A stretch of DNA of 64,000 nucleotides from Neltuma alba (lineage: Eukaryota; Streptophyta; Magnoliopsida; Fabales; Fabaceae): contig NW_021636296.1 in NCBI RefSeq assembly GCF_004799145.2, positions 186,001 through 250,000 of the forward strand, in the 5' to 3' direction. The position numbers and the translations under genes were made by a program. Positions 34,678-47,760 of the stretch are shown here, one piece after another (the first letter of the stretch is position 1; the number at the start of each line of letters is the position of its first letter). The notes beneath the pieces are model-generated. The model saw nothing but the letters and a program-made list of their open reading frames with translations. It was not told the DNA's origin and searched no databases.

Positions 34678-36467
34678 GGTGTTTACAGACAAACCATTTT
34701 GTATGCTAACATCAGCGTCGTCCATAGAGTAACTGACAATTACATTGCATCCTCGCAAAATTCAATTAGGTTTTTCTTGGACGTGAATTGAATTTCATAT
34801 GGTTTAGAGTTTGGCGGCGGATGCTGATTTCACCGTGTTTCGGGTCTAACCCTCACGACTCTGTACAATTCAGACCGTGTGAACTTAAACCGCCTGCAAT
34901 CATACATATCATGTTAGAGTTCGACATATTATATTTATATTATGCATTAAAAATGAATCAAGTCCAAACTCTTCTTACGCGCGCGCGTATTATACGTATT
35001 AATACTGATGTGTTGACAATAGAACGACTCAAAAGGATGTGATTTTAAAAAAAGAAGAAAAAAAAAAGCCCCAACGTCCCACAAAGAATAACCAACTACA
35101 ATGGAATAAAAGCTTTGGTGAACCCAATCAACAAATCCTAATGCCCTAGTTTATTCTAACAAATTAATGCGGGAAAATTTATCAAATCATGAAGACTTAA
35201 CGTTGAACCGAAACAAAAGACGGGGCTAGGCCCCTGGCGATGGTCAACAATATCTTTGACACACTTGCGCGCATGCCATTGGGCAGATTGAAAACAATAA
35301 AGATTCCTCGATTGGTACCCATAGTTTACATCGCTGTAGTTTAAAAATGTCTGATTCCATCCCTACGGTCAAAAAGGCTCCCAAGGTTTCCCGATCCCTC
35401 TCACGTGGCGTAACGGCGAGTTAACCATCGAGGACGACGAACCGGACATGTGGCTACTACCATGCCTGCGTCGTGAGATCTGATTACTTTCTCTCTCTCT
35501 CTCTTTTTAAAAAAAGCTCTCCATGAATTGCCACTGTAGAAGCTGCGCTTACGCTCCATCAATGCCCACCAAAACACGAGCACGATTGTGTGGTACCATT
35601 TGTTCCGGCCTTCACCTTTTCAGCTTCAATTGTGACCCTCCACGCTCATCGGCCAGGCTCCATCAGTCTATCATGATCTGGCCTGGATCTCAAGCAAACC
35701 ATGATGGGGTCTTAATGATAAGTGCATTGATATTCAGAAGGGTATCAGAAAGAGTGGAGTCATGCCCGGGCTGTGGTAGGGACTAGGTGCATGAAACGGA
35801 GAGGGGCTTCGCCTTTGCCTCAGGGGTTGCCTGCCAAGCAACTTGGGCTGCTTTGCCTGAGACTTGCCCGCGCAACCTAAGCCCCTTACCTCGTGATCGC
35901 AGTCATCCACAGTTGCACTCGAGAAGGAAGAATTATGGCGTCGCAAGGCAAACCTAAAAATCGATCAGACAAACTGGGCAGATTGTAGAGCAACGAAGCT
36001 GTAAGCAAGAAAAATAATCCCGACGCCAATGAGCAACTAAACTTTAAATTTTACTATTGAATCTGATGGCTTAGCATGTACAGGTTATTCGCTCAGCAGA
36101 GACAAAAATGCGTATATTAATTCCTAAGGGGAACCGCCCACCTCTTCAATAAGTTCACCCAGCAAATGACCCATTTCTGTACAAGTACCGACACTATACC
36201 CCACCAGATCCTCATTGAATATTGAGGAGTAACAGCTTGCGCCTGTCCTGTTAACATGTGTCGGGAACCTTAAATATCAAGTACAAAGAATTGGAAATCT
36301 TTACAGCCATCATCTTTACATATAAGGAAGTGATACTCCGCAGATGCAAGCATTTTGGCAGGAGCAAAATGAGCATGAATCTGTTCCACTGGAGATGCCT
36401 CAGGCGGCAGCAACTTCCGTTTCACAAAAGACCAGAAACACTTGCAGAAACATGCCGTCTTATACCT
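34678..36467. other. Intergenic between TMEM209-like gene and SIZ1
   Basis: The two genes converge. 34678-34770 and 36100-36467 are probable 3' UTRs. A (CT)n run lies at about 35489-35504. Short open frames at 35400-35950 lack motifs. No tRNA or other RNA gene recognised. Confidence 0.5.
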
Positions 36468-39400
36468 CTACTCTGAATCCGAATCGATAGAGAGATACAG
36501 GCGGGGCCTTACTGAACGTTTTTGGCGGGGAAATGAGAAGGGGTTATCTGATCTTTGTCTAATCGCCTTGTCAGATCTAGCATCAGTCATACCAAGAAGC
36601 AAAGAAGCTGCGTAAGGAGGAATAATCAGTCAAGAAACTTGTGGGGAAAATAAAGCATTCATGATTGCTGGGTCATCACTCTTGTGGCGGTAAATATGCC
36701 ATAAAGCATTAATGGTTGCTGCGTCATCCTTCTCAGTAGTTAAAATACATTTGTTAATTCAATGACTTAGAGCAGAGAAGGGGGAACTAAAGGAAAGGGG
36801 GATAAAAGTGTGACAAAGCACGGAATAAAAGCAGATGTAAAATACTAGTGGTTTCAAGTTGAAAAGAAAACAAACCAGTGTCAGCCATAGCATCTGTGGA
36901 AGGTTCTCTGGATGGAATTTGCTGTCTAGAATTCAGACCATTTGGTGTCGTAGCATGGCTGTTGGTACCACTAGCACCACCTCCAAGCCTAAGAGAAATC
37001 CAATCTTCATTGCAAACACCATTAGACACATCTGCCTGCTTTCTCAATTCATGCTGCCTAGATGATTCTGCAGGTCTAGTGGGGAGAAATATTTGGAGCG
37101 AGGGATCATGTCCAGCAAATGGCAGCCGATTGTCAACTAAACCACCATTTAAATCAGCATCAGACCGACCAGCAGAGGCATCTGGCATGAGAGTATTAGA
37201 TGCTAAAGTAGCGTCTGGAGCCAATGCAAAACCGTTCAGTGATGTGGAACAATTAGGATCTTGCTGCGAATGGACCAAGGCATCAGACACATCTGCATCA
37301 GAAGTGAATAACTGAAATCCTGCACCTGCCTGAGTTCCAGAAGGCACTGACCACATGGAATGCATCTCAAACTCATCTTCATTAGTATTGAAAAGTCCCA
37401 AGCAGCCAAGGGTGGGATCTTCTGCATATGAATCGGCAATTCCAGAAGGCGGCACAGGGTAGCCAACACCAACAGTATCAGTTTGATTATTCTTGTAGTC
37501 AGTTGCAGAAGATACCAACATGTCGTTCTCTTCCTCAGAATCACTTAGAACAATAACTTCAGCATCAGCAGTGGGAGCAGTCATGTTATTGTCTGCAAAC
37601 CCATATCCTGAATCAACATTATTAAGATAGAAAGACTCCATTTCCGTCCCATTGTTAGAGAAATCAATATGTCCACAACCACCCTGATTTACGCTAGGGT
37701 CATCACCCTCATGGCCACTCCCTGTGGCACTGCTGCTCATGGGAATAACCACCTGTTCATGATTTCCAAAGTTCTCTTTCAATCTATTGCCTGATGATGT
37801 ATTGGTGTCATTGGGTTTGCTGAAAACCCAAACTCCATCGTGGTTCTTCCTCATGCCAAGTTTTAAACCATTAGGGCTGTCAGAAACACCCTCCTGCTTA
37901 ATCTGCTTAAATGCATCCACTCTATTGACTTCTTCATCATTAGAAACACACAGCGATCCATCAGGGAAGTGCCATTGTGCAAGATTACCCAAATCCCTGC
38001 GTTCAATATCACTCTTAGCCTTAACACGCCAAGAACCATCAGGCTTCACTTCAACCTCTGTCACATCTTCACCGCACTTTTCCATCTGTACCAACAAACC
38101 ATTCATATAATAACTACTAATTCACAATATGCAAGCTTTCCAAGGACTACTAACCATCAATATGACAATACCTGAGATGTGATACGGTTGAAGTAAGGGT
38201 CTATAATAATGTTCTCCAAGGTATAATTTTTGAGACAGATAGGGCATTGCCACTGCATTGATCATTGTAGGTTTCAGCAAACATTAAAGATCACCCCGGG
38301 GAGAATCAGACAAGATCCTTTGTCAGAAACTTACCTTCCTTGACCGCTGATTCATTTCCACAAAAACTTCAAGATCAAAACAGCCCATGTGAACACAAGG
38401 TTTGAATCTTCCAGCAACCTTCATCCTTGAACCACTCATCTATAGATTTCCCAAGCGTAGACACATTAACAAAAATTTCTGAACTTCAGCTAATACTGAA
38501 AGCACCACTAACGAAAGGAAGCCTTACTGGACAACGGAGATTGATGCTAAATGTATCAGAAACAACTTCTAGATCACTGTCACTATCAGCATTATCAGTT
38601 GCATTTCCACCACCGACACATCGGCAGACACGTGCAAGAGCATCTTCAAAAGGCTCACCATCAGCCTCCTTTGGAATTATACTTAGGATCTGGATAAGAA
38701 AAGGAAACATTAAACGATCTGTAGAATAAAAAGTATGAAGCAGTAGCATGACTATGTAGAAATCAAGGCAGATGCAATTTTTTTGAAATGTAAGCTAAAT
38801 TATTACGAGTCATGGTGCCCTGACTTGGTTGAATAGGGGTTGCAAATTGGAGTTAATAACTTAATACAGACTTAGCATCTGGATAACAAAAGTAAATCTT
38901 AAATGATCTGTAGCAATGAAAATTATGCAGCAGTAGTATACAGCTGGTTTCTTCAAGGCAGATTCACATTATAAAACCACAAGGCATGGTGTTTAGAATG
39001 CAAACTACCTGTTGCACGGTCCGCCTTTTCACAATACGAACCCCTAAACAGAAAAGGCGAGCATCACACCCCGTTAAGGAAATCTTGTTTATTCCATCTT
39101 TTGTATATGGCGTGATCTGACAAGAATGAGACCATAAGAAATTGGACAAGAGCTATATAACAATGTATGAAATTTGATCAAATGCTTGTGCTCGCTAAAA
39201 AGGACAGAACAATAATTGAGCCCCCAATAGAACTTTAGTCACAACCATAGATAACAAGAAACTCACAATTGGACCATCATCTCGACCATTAGCCCCAAGT
39301 AACTGTGAACCGGGTCTGTTGATGGCACGAACAGGCACACCTACATGACAAAAAGAAATTCAAATGGGACACTGAGAAGGAAGACCGTGCATTTTCACAA

Positions 39401-42400
39401 AACATCGTTATTAGAAGCATCCATTAAGCCCCATATAATGCTAATAAAAAACTGGAAAGGTGGTAGAGAGGACCACGACTTAACATACCATTGACCTGTA
39501 GATCTGTATACTGAGGCCACTGCATCCTGAATGGGACCTTGTCATTCAGAAGCATACACCAGACCTACATATGACGTCATTCTATTTAAATCAATATACT
39601 CATTGGACTTAAGCTTACACATTAAGCTGCTGACACTGGAGAAACAATGTAACCTGAACATCAAATTCTGGTTTAGACACCAAGTCCTTATCTGCTCTCG
39701 TGAGTTGAAATGATCGCTCCACACTCTGCACAGGGTTAGTGCTGAACAAGACAAACAGGAACATGGTCAGGTCAATCAACCAGTAAACTAAATTGAAAAC
39801 TAGATTATAACCACAGAAAAAGATCCATCATGATTGCATGCGATTACGAGAAAGAGTCTATAGAATAAATTTTTTTATGGAGGGAACAACACCTGATAAG
39901 AACAATAGAGAAAATCAGAAAACTTCTCATTAAATTAATTTTCCTGGGCAAAACTCCACCTCAACAAAACAAGTAAACATAAAAGCTTCATTTGCACATT
40001 AATTTAAATTAATTATGCTTCATGGTGAATAGGATATGATAGCTGATGGTAAATGCAAATACCACGTGTCTGGCAGAAATTTATAGAAAGTACCACCCAA
40101 AAAACAGCAAAACAAAAAATGGCGACAACATTTGCTGTAAGCTTGCAGTCATATTAGCGTACAGAACTCCAAACCCAAAAACTAATTAAAAAAAAAAAAA
40201 GACTTGCTCAAATAAATGACAGCCCTAGGATCAGATAGAAAACGAGGAGGCGTATCAAAACCGCCCTAAAAAATTGCACTACCACTGAGAATATGACACA
40301 GCGCGTTGCAAATCAACAATAACCAACCATAAACTGAGCATTGGACAGACACCTGACAACTTCCAAAGAGTGACAATCGAACACAAATTCTGATGCGGCC
40401 AAAACATATAGGAAGTTAAATTCTTAACTTAGTTTCAATTTTCATCACAAACTGACCCTAAACTGACACAAATTCTGGGGAATTTCTTCCTACTGCTGTA
40501 GGTGATAATAGGAGGAGAAATCCTATCAATAAGTGCGCACGTATGTTTTCATTTCACTACACTCATTTGTATCTTGAATGCATAAAAGGTAATGAAAAGG
40601 AAATTACACGTTAGGGAAAATAATAGACAAGACATTCATTTTGCTAAAGCATATTAACATTCCAAACATTCTTCCTGACTTCAACCAATCCACCCCAGCC
40701 ACATACTCACCCATCGGTTGGAACATTGGTTGTGGTCAACTTCACGGGAAGCAGAGGATGTGTCACTGGAACCCAAAAACTGCAACAGAACACCAGAAAA
40801 AAAACTGAAACTATTGAGAGTCTATCCCCATCAATTGATCGTTCATCAGCTTTTTCCTATTTCCTCAGATAGATAAAGATTTAAATGAAAAACTTCATAT
40901 CTAGGATAGTAATTCACACTTCTTTCTACAAAGAAATTAAACACAAATGAATGCAAAAAACAACATTTAAGATCATATATCATGCAATACACTGTAATTT
41001 AAAAAGCATGTACTACCAATATCATGTTAACCACCAGATAAAAAATACAACTCCCCTCACTTTAAACATACCACTAGAAATTCTAGAAACCTAAAGTCAA
41101 AAGCTCCGTTTATGACAGTCACAAATATAAGGACGTTACTTCACCTAACGCCTTTTCATAAGCATAAGATGTTTTCAAAGAATAAAGAAAACACACTATT
41201 TGGGTAACGCCGAACTTCAATGGGCCACATAAAGCAATTACCATGTAGTTAGTTGAATCACAACAGAACATGGCACAATTTCAACTCATGAGCCTAGTTC
41301 TAGCAGCAGCAGAGAATGGCACAGCTGACAAAGTGAAAATTGACATATTTTGGCAACTCATAACCATTTAGAGTGAAATAGCCTAGCAAGCGGAAAGAAA
41401 CATTGTGCGCTAAACTAAGAAGGCAACGTATTCAAACATGCCATACCATCAAAACTTGATAAATAGCTAAAACTAGAAAGGAACAGGACATACGGGTCAG
41501 CACGACTGAGCCGACAGATCTCACAATGGAATTTATCAGGAACGGGCGGGATGCCTTCCGTAGGTTTATCTGGAATTAAAACACAGCTCATGTGTTGCCA
41601 CACTTGGCATCTTGCATCCTCACACTGCAATTAGATTTGAAAAATTGCCATAATATACACAATATGTACAGGGCCTTGTAGAAATGTGCTTCAACAAAGA
41701 AAAAAGGGGATATCAACTCGAAACTTCTGTAAATCATCAATCAAGCCATATGAACACATAGCACTGAATTGAAAAGAGCATTAATAAACGAGAGAGAAGA
41801 GGGGGAGACAGAGGGATTAAATATTACACCTTGATCAGGGCCTCTGTTTCCAGAGAACTTCCACAGAGACACCGAATCTTTGTAACTGACTGCAAGGAAT
41901 CTTCAATTTCACCTTTAATTTTCACATTACTGCTATCTGACATACCCTTTGATGCCAGCTCAGTTGCTCCCGATATCTGCATCTTTCTGACCAATCAGAA
42001 AATGCAGTGTCAGCAAGGGAGCAATAGAAGGAAAGAAATTACAACATGCATGGAGCTGAATACTGCACTTAAACAAGATCTAACAGTAAAATATCAAATT
42101 ATATAAGTTCCCCAGATTAAGAGTCTCAGATCACTACATGTTTATGAAACATAATAAAATCACAACGTAAAAAATAGCGTTTAACAAACTGTATAGGTTC
42201 AACGTAAAGCTCAGGTCATTACGTTTCTGAAACATAATAAAATTCAAGAAGAGAACATCATCAACAACATTGTCTTCAACACTGACCTATACGTGTCATC
42301 CACTAATTTTGCCACCTGTTCTTTTCCAACAGCATTCTTTTTAGCCCACAATTTGGAAACTGAGGACAAGGAAGAAAACCATATCGTTCAGACTCTTGGA

Positions 42401-44181
42401 AAGGGTAACTGAGGAACATCAGCTTAATATTCAAAATTCCAAATTATCAAAATAAACTAGACACCAAATAATTAAAAAGCTCCAAACGTCTTCAATACAA
42501 CATATGAAGCTTACAACTTTACAACTCTGTCATCAAAGGGCGAATAAGACAAATCAGTTAATCAATAAAAGCAAAGAGCAGGAAAAAGGAAACAAAAATC
42601 TGGGGAAAAAAGAATAGCCAAGGTCAAACGAATTTCAATCTGAACTTGACTGAAAGATTACTGCAAATGCCCCAGTAAATGAATTCTAATATTTGTCTCA
42701 GATATAACCACAAGAATTGCTTTCCATTCTCTAGACCTTCCAGTCCGCAGATATAACCCAAATTCTAAACTTTCCACATGTAGGATTTCTTCCAAACCAA
42801 AAAGCAAAAACACGAACATAATACAGAAATACAAGATAGCAAACAGCCAAAGGTCAAGTCTTCAGCACCAACATGCACCCACCCGCAATTGCTTACCTTG
42901 TTCATCTGAGAGAATGGCTAATATCCGATCAACAAGATCCTACATAGATGAGGAGGAGGCATTAACATCATTACACCATTTTATACCTCTAACAAGCAAG
43001 AAAGAGAGTAGATGAAATTAACCTAGTAAATATAATTAGCATAATGAACAAATAATGATATTCTTCTACATCACTTGTTAACAAGAAAAAAAAGTAGCTC
43101 TTGTGCTCCACAAGAACCACTAACCAGGCAATGAATTTATTAAATGAGACGCAGTTAGCATCACTTTCATAGAAAACCCTTATCAATACTAATTCTGCCT
43201 CACCTGCTTCTTTCCCTGTTTTGAAAGGCCTAACTGGGTGAGTACATCTTTGAGCTCTTTTATACGAAAATATGTCAACTTTTCCTACAGGAAAAAATAA
43301 ATTATAAGATTAGCAGATCAGGTCAGAATAACCCACCACATGTCCCACTGTAAAAGAACTAAAGCAAATAAAATCCAAGCATCCTCAAGTGTATGCTATT
43401 AAGATTGCATCTCAAGACACAGTATTATCAAGATCACTTCAATGAAGTAAAAAATCCAATCATTAGGCAAAAGTATTGAACAGAATCACCAACTTATTTA
43501 TTTTATACAAGGAAGAGGAATAAAAAAAGGAAGTCCTGCCATAACATGAAAGAATCACAAATAACAAAGGGTTATGAAACCAAAAAACTGAGATATATAA
43601 CTTCCTTCATCGGCATGCGATGTTATGGTGATAAATAAACAAAACTGTGTCACTAGAATAAAAAAAGCACAGACTGTAGCTGGTCGGATAAACTGTTCTT
43701 CACCTGTCTGTGAAAATCCAATTTATAATTTTGAAAATTAAAAATTCTTTACGCATCCTAATAGCATTTGGTTCCTAAAAAGTTGTTATTATACTACAAG
43801 TCCATAAAAGACAATGAACATCAAATGTATCGTCTTCCTCAATGTTTTAATGAGGAGACATTGGTCATAAAGGTAACAACTTTCGGAACCAGTTACCGTG
43901 CGAACTACACAACAAAGAATTGTTTAATACACAGATATAAAATCACAAGAATAAGCTACACTACATGATCGCAAAAACCCACTTTTCCGGCACCTGCAAA
44001 AGCCATAAGGTCCACGGTTATAAGGTCATTGAATGATGCGGAAATGGTTGTTGACTAGAGAATTGGTGCGCAGATAAGAACCTCAGTAAATTTCAAAACC
44101 CGCCGTTATCCGGTGAACATCAGACACAGAAAAGAAGATAAAAAATCAAAGATATACCTTGCAACTATTGACTAAATCCAT
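36468..44181 (-). CDS. SIZ1: E3 SUMO-protein ligase SIZ1
   Basis: Nuclear SUMO E3 ligase of the SIZ/PIAS family controlling phosphate, cold, heat, salicylate and flowering responses. The sixteen exons on the - strand are 44181-44158, 43284-43204, 42939-42897, 42359-42287, 41986-41830, 41624-41494, 40779-40711, 39741-39654, 39564-39489, 39340-39267, 39116-39009, 38689-38528, 38439-38335, 38252-38172, 38085-36876 and 36607-36468. They join to 873 aa. Domains in order: SAP (MDLVNSCKEKLTYFRIKELK, 1-50); a plant-specific PHD finger (CLCGSSLETEALIKCEDARC and CEICRLSRADP, about 110-170); PINIT region; SP-RING (CVHMGC, then WQCPICLKNYTLENIIIDPY, 363-424). A SUMO-interacting motif VIVLSDSEEEND lies near residue 600, and a basic C-terminus ends in SVRPRLYLSIDSDSE. 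All zinc ligands seen are intact. Confidence 0.97.
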
Positions 44182-44508
44182 CTGCAGGAGCCCAATAATT
44201 TAGTACAGAATCTTCAGCAAGAGCGGGGAATCAGCCAAAAATGCCGCGTAAGCTAGAGCAGGCTACCGCCATCAGCAACAGATAAAACCAAATAAACAGA
44301 GTAAAAAAAGAAAAAAAAGAACAGAGCAATCAGTCGAATTACATAGCTAAGAAATTAAACTATGAACAACAATTGATCGTTACAATCGGCTAAAAGGAAG
44401 GGAAATTTGAGCTGAATACGCGAAAGACCAACCATAGAAACAAATCGAATTCTCGGTGCGCCAGGGAAATGCAATAGACGGTGATGATTAGGGTTTGGAA
44501 TCTTACGC
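44182..44508 (-). promoter_or_regulatory. SIZ1 5' UTR intron with telo-box
   Basis: A GTAAGA donor at 44508 downward and a CTGCAG acceptor at 44184-44182 place the SIZ1 ATG exactly at the first base after a leader intron. AAACCCTAA (- strand, 44496-44488) lies just inside the intron. A leader intron with the start codon immediately after its acceptor would make SIZ1 translation depend on correct splicing of this site. Confidence 0.6.
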
Positions 44509-44861
44509 CGACTCTCCGCTCGACTGTGTTCGCTGGATACGTTTCTTTTTGACCGAGAGAGCCAGCCAGAAGAACCAATCTCCACTTACAAAGTTCGGAC
44601 CTGTCGCCGATTATCCAATCCGGTTTTTTCACGGCAACAGGTCCGGGTTGGGTTTCGGTGTGTTCACGTGCAAATTACATTGCACTTTTTCGCCATTTTT
44701 TAGTTTTAAATTAATTTGAGTGATTTTGAGCCTGCTAAGCATATTTTGTGAAAAACGAAAAAAGTGCAATTAGGGCAGGTCTAGTTGCCTCTCAGTCCAA
44801 CAAGGCCCGATTCTATCTGCATTCAAGTGGGCTCAAACTAAAATTATCATTTCTAAAATAG

Positions 44862-44896
44862 GATATTAAATTTTTTTTTTTGGCCAAAGATATTAA
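44862..44896 (-). mobile_element. Micro-retroinsertion with 8-bp target duplication
   Basis: GATATTAA at 44862-44869 recurs at 44889-44896. Between them are A, eleven T, then GGCCAAA. On the - strand this reads TTTGGCC followed by poly-A, very like the insert in ARF4 intron 5 (TTTGGCCC plus A tail). Confidence 0.55.
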
Positions 44897-44966
44897 TTGA
44901 TTGATTGGTGACATCTTCTGTGCTAAACGAAATTTAGATCATGGTTAAAAAAAAAAAAGAAACTTA

Positions 44967-45656
44967 AGGTGTGTTTGGGTAACACCTCAAACCATGGTTT
45001 GGAGATTAAGGGGGTGTTTGGCAATATGAAAACCATGGTTTCAGAAGCACTTTTCTGCAAAACGAGGTAAACTCCTTCACATATTTACTTCGTAAACTGT
45101 AAAAGCACTTCTGAAACCATGGTTTGGTTTCTATCCAAACACCCCATAAGTCACCCAAACACCTACCCAAAAACCAAAACCATGGTTTTAGGTCAAAACC
45201 ATGGTTTTGGAAAAAGCAAACTTTTTGCTTTTGGAGAAAAAAGGGAGAGTGTGAGAGCCTATAGGATATGTATCTTGTTATTTTTTTTATAAACATATTT
45301 TTTATAAACATATTTAATATTATATTTTATAAATATATATACATATTAATTATTTATTAATTATATTATCTTATGTATTATTAATTATGTTGGTAAAAAA
45401 TATATTATTAACAATTTTATTCCTTCAAATTAAAATATATCATAAAATCTATTTTTCTGTAATTATCATATTAACTTATGTTTTTTTTAGTAATTTGTAT
45501 ATATAAAAAGTGCTTCTGATAACAACTATCCAAACACTCTCATTTCTCAGAATCACTTTTTTACAAAATCTATTCTTCACATAATCTATTCTCCCCAGAA
45601 TCTATTTTCTAGAATCACTTTTTCAAACTATGGTTTGGTTTCATCCAAATACACCT
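44967..45656. mobile_element. Tourist-like MITE, second copy, interrupted by a smaller MITE
   Basis: Ends AGGTGTGTTTGGGT and CATCCAAATACACCT, flanked by TTA (44964-44966 and 45657-45659). After removal of the nested element at 45010-45146 plus one TAA copy, the remainder is nearly the same length and sequence as the element in MLO intron 2, with long blocks unchanged (AAAAGTGCTTCTGATAACAA and others). Confidence 0.9.
45010..45146. mobile_element. Tourist-like MITE, 137 bp, nested in the larger one
   Basis: Ends GGGGGTGTTTGG and CCAAACACCCCA, with TAA on both sides (45007-45009 and 45147-45149). The interior CTCCTTCACATATTTACTTC matches 1295-1430. The uninterrupted copy at 10860 shows the empty site (GGAATAATCTACCCAAA), proving insertion and not deletion. 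Confidence 0.9.
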
Positions 45657-46203
45657 TTAGACGAGTTGTGTTTTACCGGATTTATTAACAGTGTGATTTA
45701 TTATAGATTTTATGTAATATAAAGATTAATGGATCAACGATTTGCTTAATTGGCCAAGTCCTTTTTAGGACCCATCAAATTCCTTTTTCTGACTCTAAAA
45801 CAGATTATATTGGAAGTATTAAACGTTGATGATCATTTTCTCGACCCAAAAAAGAAAAATCTAAAATCGTTCTAATCTTTTTGTTCATAGACAGTAATGT
45901 AATTTGCGTTTGTTCATTCATATAGGGTATCTAGTAACTGGAATGACCAGTCATTCGAGCTTGGTGGTTACTGGTTGGAATTGAAAAGGCTTATAACTCG
46001 ATTAAAATTATGCATGTCATTCGAAAAAGTTTGATAAGTAGTTTTTTGAGTTAATTTTTTAAACCTAATTTATTCTTTAGTTTCGATTGAACCGTGCCTT
46101 CCAAAAGAAAGCCCGCTTAAACGGGGTTTTGATTTTAATAGAATAGAATAGAATAGAATATTAATCTCATGAACCTGGCTCATAATCGTTGGGCTGAATT
46201 AAT

Positions 46204-46336
46204 GGCCCTGTTTGGCTCCTATAAGCTAGTTTTACGCAAACCGAAACAAAACTTTTCTCACATATCTGTCTCGCATTTCGTAAATCACTATTGAAAATAA
46301 GCTTATAAGCTATTTATAAATTATTCTAAACGAGCC
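46204..46336. mobile_element. Tourist-like MITE relic, about 133 bp
   Basis: Ends GGCCCTGTTTGGCTC and TCTAAACGAGCC, with TAA-type flanks (46200-46202 region and 46337-46339). Interior (ACAAAACTTTTCTCACATAT, CTCGCATTTCGTAAA) is homologous to the outer element at 50175-50820 and to the 136-137-bp family. Confidence 0.6.
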
Positions 46337-46369
46337 TAATGACTCGTGAAGTAGACTTATAACATTGGC

Positions 46370-47760
46370 AGAAAGAGATACTTAGAGTACATATTGGCCT
46401 AGAAAGAAATGCCTATACAATGGAAGACAGGAAATGTAGAAGACTTGTTTGGATAGGCTAAACATGCCTATGTGGATGAATGGGGCTATTTCTATGCAGT
46501 GAAAGAACATCAATACTCAGAGCAAAATATGGATTGGGACAAAGGGAGGGGGGAAAAAAGAGCAGTAAATATCCCACCGCATCCTACCTATGGAGAAGCC
46601 TTAACAATCTCTGGCATGATCTGGACCAGGGCCTTTTCTGGAAAGTAGGAAACGGTAAACAAGCGTGATTCTGGTCAGACCACTAGATTGGGGACCTAGG
46701 ACCCTTATGTAATCTCGCGTTTCAGCCAATACCTGAGGCAGACCTTGAGAAAACTGTCCATGACTACTCCACCTCGACTGGGCAATGGAAGTGGTCTGAC
46801 TTTAGCCACCTCCTACCTGCCGACATATAGAATCAAATTGCCGACTACACTGTGCCCTCACATTCCAATACCGCAGATTACTACTTCTGGCACCTTGACA
46901 GTAAACGCTCCATTTTAGTCCGGTCCACCTACCAGATGCTCGTGGCTGATGGGTGGGATGTGGCCGATCCATGTTGGGAACTTGCATGGAGCTGGTCGGG
47001 ACCACAACGTATAAGAACCTTCCTCTGGTTGGTATTACAGAACAAGCTCCTTACTAACAGAGAGAGAGAGTTTAGCGATGCATGACGAACAACGACATCT
47101 GCGGAGTTTGCAAGAAAGCAAACGGAAGATATCAATCATGTCTTAAGGACGTGTGACCTGGCCACCTCATGCTGGAGACTGATTCTCCCAACCCACCTTC
47201 ACTCCAACTTTTTCGAATGCCCGTTTGAAGACTGGATACAAAACAACTTGAAGACGGGGAAGACCAACCCCCAGTAGTGTTCGGTTTTTGGTATCCTCTA
47301 TTAGAAGCTTTGGGATGCTAGAAACAAAAAGATCTTTTGTAACAAGAAAGCCTTCGGCTTTTCGAGTTGTAAACGAGACTTTGTCTTTAAGCGAATACGT
47401 TGAGCGAGCCAGAGATTTTCGCCACAACATGCGAATAGGATAGTCTTGTTAACCTTAGCTTATTTTTTTTTTTTTTGGATTACTCCATCCGGTATCCCAG
47501 AGAAATAGGCGTCTTTCAGCCGTGACAACGTCCCCAGACTAATCCGGATTCAAGGGCTTGCAAGGATCCAAACGGACGGCGCCCCCTGGTCCCTTGGAGT
47601 GCTGCGTTCCCACGTCTCGAACCCGAGATCCGTGGTTAAGTTAGGACGACCCCAGCCAGTCGACCTAACCCCGCGGGGTTAACCTTAGCTTATTTTATTT
47701 GTAACCAGTTATGTAATTTTTATTATTTTAATAAAGCATCCCCTTTTCACTAGAAAAAAA
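46370..47760 (+). pseudogene. Non-LTR retrotransposon (LINE) 3' fragment
   Basis: Broken coding sequence of the LINE reverse transcriptase/RNase H region. Recognisable pieces on the + strand are KYPTASYLWRSLNNLWHDL, WKVGNGKQA, then SIRVRSTYQMLV-like SILVRSTYQMLVADGW, WSWSGPQRIRTFLWLVLQNK, LLTNREREFSD, and a zinc-knuckle-like DINHVLRTCDLATSCW. These are typical of the zf-RVT segment of plant L1-type elements. Several stops and frameshifts show it is dead. It is interrupted by a SINE at 47467-47678 and ends in an A/T-rich tail near 47750. The 5' part of the element is missing. Confidence 0.8.
47467..47678 (-). mobile_element. tRNA-derived SINE inserted in the LINE relic, about 212 bp
   Basis: On the - strand it starts CCCCGCGGGGTTAGGTCGAC, carries an A-box-like TGGCTGGGG and a B box GGGTTCGAGAC, and ends in poly-A (the T run at 47467-47476). 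The host sequence TTAACCTTAGCTTATTTT is present on both sides (47449-47466 and 47679-47696), a target duplication of 14-18 bp. The promoter, tail and duplication together define a complete SINE. Confidence 0.85.

Noticed and set aside
36787..36875. Extension of SIZ1 exon 15 past residue MADTG
   Set aside because: The open frame continues into hydrophobic sequence (ILHLLLFRALSHF), but a GT donor at 36875 and the family-specific last exon at 36607-36468 show this is intron.
46480..46668. 62-codon frame (MGLFLCSERTS...) as an independent small gene
   Set aside because: Its translation (KYPTASYLWRSLNNLWHDL) is part of the LINE polymerase remnant.
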